In this document: piece after piece, positions 47,896 through 55,192 of the stretch
How positions within the stretch are numbered: the stretch's first letter is position 1
Layout of the letters: each line of letters opens with the position of its first letter
From: an uncultured Oscillospiraceae bacterium
Lineage (GTDB): Bacteria; Bacillota; Clostridia; Oscillospirales; Oscillospiraceae
Assembly (NCBI GenBank): GCA_947629775.1
Contig: CANRFA010000002.1
Span: 62,001-126,000, forward strand
Reading direction: 5' to 3'
Length of the DNA stretch: 64,000 nt
Position numbers and translations under genes: made by a program
Notes under the pieces: model-generated
What the model saw: the letters and a program-made list of their open reading frames with translations, nothing else
The model's database searches: none
Told to the model about the DNA's origin: nothing

Positions 47896-48047
47896 GAGAA
47901 GGCCTCCTGGCGCCCAACAGTATAAGCTGGGCAAATATAAATATAAATAATATAAATTTGCGCTTATAGTAGATCGGTGGTATCCTGAGGACAACGACAG
48001 AAGAGAGCCGAACATGGATCGAATGTTCCGGAAAGGAGTCATGTACG

Positions 48048-48350
48048 ATGGAAGTCAACGCGTTGCTGATGGACCCTGCCGACAACGTGGTCACCTGCGT
48101 CACGGAAGTGAGCGCCGGTACGGCGGTGGTCTACCGCAAGGGAGAGGAAATGCTCACCCTCACCGCTCTGGAGGACATCCCCTACTGCCACAAGATCGCC
48201 CTGGTGGACATTCCCGAGGGGGGAGAGGTCATCAAGTACGGCGAGAGCCTGGGAAAGACCTCCGAGGCCATTCCCGCGGGACACTGGGTGTCCCATAACA
48301 ACCTGTTCAGCGTACCGCGCGACTACGACAGCGAAATGCTGCCGTTGTGA
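48048..48350 (+). CDS. UxaA-family hydro-lyase small subunit (SAF domain)
   Basis: MEVNALLMDPADNVVTCVTEVSAGTAVVYRKGEEMLTLTALEDIPYCHKIALVDIPEGGEVIKYGESLGKTSEAIPAGHWVSHNN. Confidence 0.88.
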   Translation: MEVNALLMDPADNVVTCVTEVSAGTAVVYRKGEEMLTLTALEDIPYCHKIALVDIPEGGEVIKYGESLGKTSEAIPAGHWVSHNNLFSVPRDYDSEMLPL

Positions 48351-48368
48351 ATGAAGGAGGGACAAGCA

Positions 48369-49529
48369 ATGGAATTCTGGGGCTATAAGCGCAAAGAGGG
48401 CCGGGCGGGCATCCGCAATCACGTCCTCATTCTTCCCACCTGCGCCTGTGGAAGCGAGAGCTGCCGGGTCGTGGCCAGCCAGGTCCGGGGCGCCGTGAAT
48501 ATTGTCTTCAACACCGGCTGCTCGGATGTGGCCGCCAACACCGCCATGAGTCAGAAGGTGCTCACCGGCTTTGCCTGCAATCCCAACGTCTATGGCGTGG
48601 TGATCATCGGGCTGGGCTGCGAGACGGTTCCTCACATGGAGCTGCGCAAAAAGATTCAGGCCATGACCTCCAAGCCCGTGGTGTCCTTCGGCATTCAGGA
48701 CGAAGGCGGCACGCTGAAAACGATCGAGAAGGCTGTGCGGGCGGCTCGGGACATGGCCGCCGAGGCTGCCATGCAGCAGAAGGAACTGTGCGACATCTCC
48801 GAACTGCTGCTGGGCATCGAGTGCGGCGGTTCCGACGCCACCTCCGGCATCGCCTCCAACCCCGCTGTGGGCGAGCTGAGCGATCTGCTGGTGGATATGG
48901 GTGCCTCCACCATGATGAGCGAATCCATCGAGTGGATCGGTGGCGAGCATGTGCTGGCCAAGCGGGCTGCCACGCCGGAGATCCACAACCAGATCATCCA
49001 GGTCTGCAAGGACTATGAGGAGCATCTGAAGGCCGCCGGCCAGGACTGCCGGGCCGGTCAGCCCACCCCCGGCAATAAGGCGGGCGGTCTGTCCACCCTG
49101 GACGAGAAGAGCCTGGGCTGCATCCGCAAGGGCGGCACCCGTCCCATTGTGGAAGTTCTGGCCCAGGGTGAGCGGCCCACGAAGACCGGTGCCGTGGTGA
49201 TGGATACCGCCGGGTATGATATCTCCTCCATCACTTCCATGGTAGCGGGCGGCTGCAACGCCATCATCTTCACCACCGGCCGCGGTACTCCCACCGGCAA
49301 CGCCATTGTCCCCGTGCTGAAGGTTACCGCCAACGCCCGGACCTATCAGAAGATGGAGGACAATATGGATGTGGACCTGAGTGCCATCGTGGCTGGAACG
49401 AAGAGCTACAAGGAGATGGGCGCGGAGCTGGTGGACGTCATCGGCGATGTCTGCAACGGAAAGCTGACGAAGGCGGAGGCCTTCGGGTTCTCCGATGTGG
49501 CGGTGGACCATGTCTGCCGGTTCGTGTAA
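48369..49529 (+). CDS. UxaA-family hydro-lyase large subunit (altronate dehydratase/sulfolactate lyase superfamily)
   Basis: MEFWGYKRKEGRAGIRNHVLILPTCACGSESCRVVASQVRG...GLGCETVP...GIECGGSDATSGIASNPAVGELSDLLVDMG. Confidence 0.9.
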   Translation: MEFWGYKRKEGRAGIRNHVLILPTCACGSESCRVVASQVRGAVNIVFNTGCSDVAANTAMSQKVLTGFACNPNVYGVVIIGLGCETVPHMELRKKIQAMTSKPVVSFGIQDEGGTLKTIEKAVRAARDMAAEAAMQQKELCDISELLLGIECGGSDATSGIASNPAVGELSDLLVDMGASTMMSESIEWIGGEHVLAKRAATPEIHNQIIQVCKDYEEHLKAAGQDCRAGQPTPGNKAGGLSTLDEKSLGCIRKGGTRPIVEVLAQGERPTKTGAVVMDTAGYDISSITSMVAGGCNAIIFTTGRGTPTGNAIVPVLKVTANARTYQKMEDNMDVDLSAIVAGTKSYKEMGAELVDVIGDVCNGKLTKAEAFGFSDVAVDHVCRFV

Positions 49530-49560
49530 GCGGAATTGAGAAAGGTACAGGAGGGAAACC

Positions 49561-50850
49561 ATGAATCACCTGGTAATCTGTCTGGTCATCAGCGTTCTTA
49601 CGATGGCCAGCTATGTCTGGGGAAAGATCCCCATGGGCCTTACGGCCCTGGTCAGTATGGCGGCCTTCATCCTCACCGGATGCCTGGATCCCGCCACCGC
49701 CGCCGGCTACTTCGGCAATGGCAACGGCATCATGATGGCTTCCATGTTTGTGGTGGCCGCCGGCTTCAACCGGACCCAATTCGTCAAACAGTGCGCGGCC
49801 AGCGTCAATAAGATCGCCCGGGGCAGCCTGACCCGCATCATGCTGGGCTATGTGCTGGTGGCTGCTCTGCTGGCCCAGTTCATCCAGTCCTCCATCATCA
49901 TCTTCGGCATCATGGCGCCTCTGATGATCGCCAGCTGTGAGGAGCTGAACATCAGCCCGTCCAAGACCCTGTTCCCCATGGCCATCGTCAGCATCGCCAC
50001 CATCTCCGCCCTGCCTCTGGGCAGCGGGGCCACCCAGTTCGCAGAGCTGAACGGGTATCTGGAGGCCAACGACTACACCGAGTATGTGGTTGCCCTGACG
50101 GATCCCATGAAGGCCCGTCTGCCCATGCTGATCTGCGTGATCATCTACTGCATCTTCTTTGCCACAAAGTTCGCTCCGGACAAGCCCGTGGTGGCCGTCT
50201 CCGAGGTTAAGACCCGCAAGGACGATAAGGAAGCCCTCTCTCCCTTCAAGGAGCGGGCCGGATACATCATCTTCATTCTGACCACCGTTGCTCTCATTCT
50301 CCAGCAGCAGCTGCACATCGAGACCTGGGTCATCTGCATCACCGGCGCTCTTCTCATGGTGGTCTTTGGTGTTCTGACCGAAAAGGAAGCGGTTGGCGCC
50401 ATCAACTGGCCCATGATGTTCCTGTTTGTCGGGTCCCTGTGTATGGGCGGAGCCCTGTCCCAGACCGGCGCCGGCGAAGTGGTCGGCGGTCTGCTGGCGG
50501 ACTTTGCCAATAAGCTCAACAATCCCTATCTCATCGGCTTCGTCTTCTTCATTGTTCCGTTCCTGCTGACGCAGGTGATGATGAACCGCACCGTCATGAT
50601 CATCTTCATCCCCATCGCCATTCTGGCCTGCAAGGCGCTGCATGCCAACCCCATCGGCATCATCATCCTGGTGCAGTCTGCCTGCCTGAGCTCCTTCATG
50701 ACCCCCATGGCCACGCCCGCGGTTCCCATGTGCATGAGCCTGGGCGGATACGATCTGAAATCTCTGGTCAAGCAGTCCATTCTCCCCGCGTCCATCCTGT
50801 GCCTGGTCTCCGTATTCTGGATCATGACCGTCTTCCCCATGTATTCCTGA
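49561..50850 (+). CDS. SLC13/DASS-like anion transporter
   Basis: Polytopic protein with duplicated half-transporters, KIPMGLTALVSMAAFILTGCL, MFLFVGSLCMGGALSQTGAGEVV. Confidence 0.82.
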   Translation: MNHLVICLVISVLTMASYVWGKIPMGLTALVSMAAFILTGCLDPATAAGYFGNGNGIMMASMFVVAAGFNRTQFVKQCAASVNKIARGSLTRIMLGYVLVAALLAQFIQSSIIIFGIMAPLMIASCEELNISPSKTLFPMAIVSIATISALPLGSGATQFAELNGYLEANDYTEYVVALTDPMKARLPMLICVIIYCIFFATKFAPDKPVVAVSEVKTRKDDKEALSPFKERAGYIIFILTTVALILQQQLHIETWVICITGALLMVVFGVLTEKEAVGAINWPMMFLFVGSLCMGGALSQTGAGEVVGGLLADFANKLNNPYLIGFVFFIVPFLLTQVMMNRTVMIIFIPIAILACKALHANPIGIIILVQSACLSSFMTPMATPAVPMCMSLGGYDLKSLVKQSILPASILCLVSVFWIMTVFPMYS

Positions 50851-50872
50851 GCGACTGGAAGGAGTATCTGCA

Positions 50873-52594
50873 ATGGAAGTCAAAACATTTCCGGCGCATC
50901 CCGGCGATCTCGAAATTGACCACAGCGAGCTGAGGAAGTGCCTGTTTTCCGGCCTCTTTGAGGAGACCTTCGAGTTCAACGGTGCGAAGCGCAGCTTCTA
51001 CACCTACCTGACCCCAGGCCTGCTCTACAACCGCCCCTGCCTGGTGGTGGCCCCTCCGGACGGTGTTTCCGCCCTGGAGTACCTGGAGCGCAGCCCCTGG
51101 ATGGCTCTCGCCGACCGCGAGAAGCTCTTCCTTCACGTGATGGTTCCCCAGGAGGGAGGCTGGAACTTGGACGGTTCGGACGGAGACTGTATGAACAAGG
51201 TCTACATGGAGATTCAGTCCCGCCGTTTCTACATCACGATGCAGGATAACATCTACGCCGCCGGCGTGGGGCGGGGCGCCATCGTTGCCCAGCAGGCCGC
51301 CATGAAGATGACCTCCGAGTGGTCCGGTCTTGCCACCTTCGGTGAGATGGAGGAGGCGGCGCTTCTGAACGCCACCGTCACCTCTGAGGCGGAGAACACC
51401 GGCGCCACCGAGCTGGCCATCAGCGCGGCCAAGGTCCAGCTGCCGGTTTGGATGGCATGGGGCGAGAACAGCGGTGCCAACGCGGATGTCTGTGCCTACT
51501 GGAAGGCCCAGAACGACGTGGATCCTGAGACGTTCGCCTGCGAGGCGGCGGATCAGGTCTGGTTCCCCCGGACCCTCTGCCGGAAGAGCCAGGTCAACGA
51601 GGAGAAGATCGCCCAGGTCCGTGTGACCAACCGTTTCCAGGGCGAGCCGGACGGGAAGCTGGCGGACGCCGTGTGGGCGTTCCTCAGCCAGGCCCGGCGC
51701 CACAGAAGCTTTGGAACGAAGGCTTTGCGCAACGTGGTGGACCCGGAACCCTACGGCGCCGAGAAGCACAGCATGGAGATCGGGGGCTTCACCCGCATCT
51801 GGTATGAGTATGTGCCGGAGAGCGTGAAGAACAGCGGGCAGCCGGTTCCCCTGGTGACAGTCATGCACGGCCGGGGCGGCAGCGCGGATACTTTCCTGGA
51901 CCTGTCTGGTATGACCCGGGTGGCGGAAGAGCGGGGCTTCATCGCCCTCTTCCCCGAGGCTGGCGTCTATCAGCAGCGTCCTGGCGGACTGCGGAACGTA
52001 CTGCTGTGGAACGGTATTTATAAGGAGGAGCGCGTGGACGATGGAGCGTTCATTCTGGCTGCCATTGCGGATGCCCGCTCCCGGTACTCCATAGATCCCA
52101 CCCGTATCTATGCCTGTGGCCAGTCCAGCGGCGGCATGATGACGGCCTCCCTGGCCCTGCGGGCGCCGGAGCTGTTCGCGGCGGTATCTCCCTGGTCCGC
52201 TATCGTCAACCCCGAGTTCCCGGATCCCCTGCCGGAGTCCCTGGAGCCGGCCGTGCCCTTTATGTTCCTGTTTGGTGACAAGGACTGGCTCTGTGTGGAC
52301 CGCAAGAACGGCGAGCTGGAGTACCATGTGGCCAAGGATATCGCGGCATACCTGAAGAACCTGATGAAGCTCTACCACCTGGAGGAGAAGCCTCTCCAGT
52401 ACGTCTGCGGCGAGATCAGCTGGTTTGTCTATCGCAACGCGAAAGGCGTGCCCATGCTGACGGTGGGATCCGTGAAGGACATGACGCATGCGAATTATCC
52501 TCGGGAGAGCTGGATCGCCTACGATGAGTTCCTCTGCCGGTTCTCCAAGACGGAAGACGGCACGCTGCTCTACATGGGTGAGCCGGCGGTCTGA
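50873..52594 (+). CDS. PHB-depolymerase/feruloyl-esterase-like alpha/beta hydrolase, two-domain
   Basis: C-terminal half PLVTVMHGRGGSADTFLDLSGM...YACGQSSGGMMTASLALRAPELFAAVSPWSA; N-terminal half resembles a degenerate hydrolase. Confidence 0.82.
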   Translation: MEVKTFPAHPGDLEIDHSELRKCLFSGLFEETFEFNGAKRSFYTYLTPGLLYNRPCLVVAPPDGVSALEYLERSPWMALADREKLFLHVMVPQEGGWNLDGSDGDCMNKVYMEIQSRRFYITMQDNIYAAGVGRGAIVAQQAAMKMTSEWSGLATFGEMEEAALLNATVTSEAENTGATELAISAAKVQLPVWMAWGENSGANADVCAYWKAQNDVDPETFACEAADQVWFPRTLCRKSQVNEEKIAQVRVTNRFQGEPDGKLADAVWAFLSQARRHRSFGTKALRNVVDPEPYGAEKHSMEIGGFTRIWYEYVPESVKNSGQPVPLVTVMHGRGGSADTFLDLSGMTRVAEERGFIALFPEAGVYQQRPGGLRNVLLWNGIYKEERVDDGAFILAAIADARSRYSIDPTRIYACGQSSGGMMTASLALRAPELFAAVSPWSAIVNPEFPDPLPESLEPAVPFMFLFGDKDWLCVDRKNGELEYHVAKDIAAYLKNLMKLYHLEEKPLQYVCGEISWFVYRNAKGVPMLTVGSVKDMTHANYPRESWIAYDEFLCRFSKTEDGTLLYMGEPAV

Positions 52595-52678
52595 GCGGAG
52601 CCCCGGTTTCCCAGTCCCTTTCCCGGTTGAAGAGTCGCGGAAGGCTCCAAAAACATATCTGATTCTGGAAGGATCGCA

Positions 52679-52721
52679 AAGAGCGGTCGGGTCCGGGCCC
52701 TGTGTCCGGATCCGGCCGCTT
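52679..52721. terminator. Terminator-like hairpin
   Basis: aaagagcggtcgggtccgg...ccggatccggccgcttt. Confidence 0.6.
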
Positions 52722-52842
52722 TGGCATTCCAGAGGATGCGTGCGGCCCATTTCCTTTGAACATCTGGCAGATCATCCTGGAGATCCGGCTGACGGCCACC
52801 AATCCCGCTCCACAGAGGACAGGAAGAGTTCGGACCTGGCGC

Positions 52843-54888
52843 TCAGGAAGAGGGCGCCTCGCCTGCGTCCGCGGGTTCCTCCGGCAGCAGCTGGGCCGCC
52901 AGGGCGTGGCAGCCGCGCAGATTTTCCAGGAAGAGCCGCATGTAGGCGGCGTCCGTGCCCCGAACCTGGCCGAAGAAGGCCTGACCGGCCTCGGAGCGGG
53001 CGAACCGGACGGCAAAGGTTTCGGAGAAGCGGGACTCCAGAAGGGAAAAGACCTGCCAGCGGGCCTCCGGGGTATCGGCCCGGGCGGCCTGCTGAAGAAA
53101 CCAGGATTCCGCCGCAGCCGGAGTCAGAAGGTCCAGTTCGTCGTCGGTCCAGTCCTTCTGCGGAACCTGTTCCAGCAGTCCACTCTGGAGTTTGCTGTTC
53201 ACGTAGAAGACATCGTAGCGTTTCCAGTCACCCGGCCGTACCCGGGTGCGGACCAGGGGCTCCGAGCCGTTCTCGAGGGGCAGCATGATCTTCATCAGGG
53301 ATTCCAGCAGGGGAACGGCAGCGGCGGGACGAAGGAACCCACCCTGCCGCAGCTTTGTCTCTATGCGGGTCTGGGAACAGTTCCGGGGAGCCAGCAGGCG
53401 GACAATATACAGCTGCGCGGGGCTGAGGGAGAGAAGGACAGCGCGCTGCTGCTCAGCCAGGTTCCACCGCTCCTGCTCCGCAGCCCGGACCTGCTCCAGA
53501 AGAGCCAGGAAGCGTCTGCGGAGATTGACATGGTCCCCCTTCTTCACTTTCCAGCCCGCAGCGGGTACGGTCTTTTCGTGGAAACGGATGTGGGAGATCT
53601 CGTGGCGGGCATTGAAGAAAAGCTGGATGGCAGGTTTGGGAAGCTGCTTCCAGTTCTGAGCCTGGTACAGCCGGTCCGCCTCCTGGCAGAAGCGGCAGAG
53701 TCCGCCCGGATCCTGGGGCATGACATACCGCTGGGAGAGACCAAAGGGCATTCCCAGAGCCTTGCGGAAGGCGGGGATATCCAGAGAGAGGATCTTCTCC
53801 GGTTCTTTCCCCAGCTTCGATGCCGAAAGAAGCTCCAGCTCCCCGCTTTCCCGCAGAAAGATCCGGCGGAACGCCGGGCTGTCCGACTTCCGGTCCGGAA
53901 AGAGGGGATTGTACTCCAGAAAGACCCCCGAGAGGGCACCCTGCAGGAGCGTCTGGTGGACCGGGAGGGGAAGAACGGGATTCTGTCCCTCCGGGAAGGT
54001 GTCCGGGGGCAGGACCTCTGCGGCGGGAAGCCGGTCCAGAATTGCCCGGGCCAGGCGATCCGTCAGGTTTTCAGCGGCTTGGAAGATCCGGCTGTCCGTT
54101 TCTTCCGGGGGAGTTCCCCGGAGCTGCGGGGAGAGGTGATGAGAAGTTACGGTCAGGTTGCAGGGAATGGCCGAGACGTACTGGAGCGCAAGAGAGGCGG
54201 AAAGGGAAAGGGTCCCTTCCTGGTTTCCGCCCGCGCGAAGCGTGAGGCCGGTGAGCACAGGGAGGGAGAGCCCCGGTCCCTGAAGAGCGGGGGCTTCCAT
54301 CCGGGCCTGCAGAGCGTTCCGGACGGTTTTCCATACACGCTCCTGCAGATCCTGCAGCCTGCCGCTCAACGCATGCTGTACGGCCTGGGGAAAGGAGGCG
54401 CCGGTGCGGCCCAGGACAAAGCCGTCGAAGGTCACCTGCTGGAAGGAGGCGGCGAACAGCTGGTCATGAGGGGCGCTGGAGGAATAGCGGCTCGGCAGAC
54501 CGGCGGTGAGTGTTTTGAAAAACCCGGGGAGCTGCTGCTTCAGGATGTCGCGCAGCCGTTCGGTCCGGATCCTGAGAACCGTGTCCGCGGGAATTTCGTT
54601 GAGGGAGATGCGGCTCTCCCGAACACGGGCAGCCTGGACGCCGCCGTAGTCCAGAGTGGCTTTGCAGCGGATCACCAGATGGTTCACCGGCTGAATCTCC
54701 ATGGCCAGCTCCAGCTTCATCAGCCGGGGGGCCGGGGAGACATCCTGAAAGAGATCGTCCAGCTTCTGGCGCAGGAGATCCTGAGCCCAGGACTGGGCTC
54801 CGCCCGGGAACATCCCTTTCGCTTCCCGCAGCGCTTCCCGATTGCTGCGGCGCTCTCCGCTCCTGCGGCTGGATTCCGATTTTCCCAT
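52843..54888 (-). CDS. Hypothetical protein, 681 aa, no recognised domain
   Basis: Long minus ORF MGKSESSRRSGERRSNREALREAKGMFPGGAQSWAQDLLRQKLDDLFQDV...; no confident homology by eye. Confidence 0.75.
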   Translation of the reverse strand: MGKSESSRRSGERRSNREALREAKGMFPGGAQSWAQDLLRQKLDDLFQDVSPAPRLMKLELAMEIQPVNHLVIRCKATLDYGGVQAARVRESRISLNEIPADTVLRIRTERLRDILKQQLPGFFKTLTAGLPSRYSSSAPHDQLFAASFQQVTFDGFVLGRTGASFPQAVQHALSGRLQDLQERVWKTVRNALQARMEAPALQGPGLSLPVLTGLTLRAGGNQEGTLSLSASLALQYVSAIPCNLTVTSHHLSPQLRGTPPEETDSRIFQAAENLTDRLARAILDRLPAAEVLPPDTFPEGQNPVLPLPVHQTLLQGALSGVFLEYNPLFPDRKSDSPAFRRIFLRESGELELLSASKLGKEPEKILSLDIPAFRKALGMPFGLSQRYVMPQDPGGLCRFCQEADRLYQAQNWKQLPKPAIQLFFNARHEISHIRFHEKTVPAAGWKVKKGDHVNLRRRFLALLEQVRAAEQERWNLAEQQRAVLLSLSPAQLYIVRLLAPRNCSQTRIETKLRQGGFLRPAAAVPLLESLMKIMLPLENGSEPLVRTRVRPGDWKRYDVFYVNSKLQSGLLEQVPQKDWTDDELDLLTPAAAESWFLQQAARADTPEARWQVFSLLESRFSETFAVRFARSEAGQAFFGQVRGTDAAYMRLFLENLRGCHALAAQLLPEEPADAGEAPSS

Positions 54889-55192
54889 TCTGTGTCCTCC
54901 TGTCCGTTCTGATTTCCCGGTGTCCGGGATCTGTTTTCAGTATAGCATCCGGAGAAATCGGAGACAAGATGGAGTTGTTTTTTCGGTCCGGACCCCAGCT
55001 GGGAGGGGATTCGGCCCGGAAAGACGGCGGAATCGCTGTAGAAAGCGGCCAGGCCGGTGCGCTTCACCGGAAAAGGTGCGCTGTACAGGAGCGGGCAGAC
55101 AGCAGAGGTCCCCACAGACGGGTTTCGTCTGCGAGGACCCCAGGATCATGGCCGGTTGTCAGGTTTGCGTGGCAGGAGGAGGCGGTGTGCGC

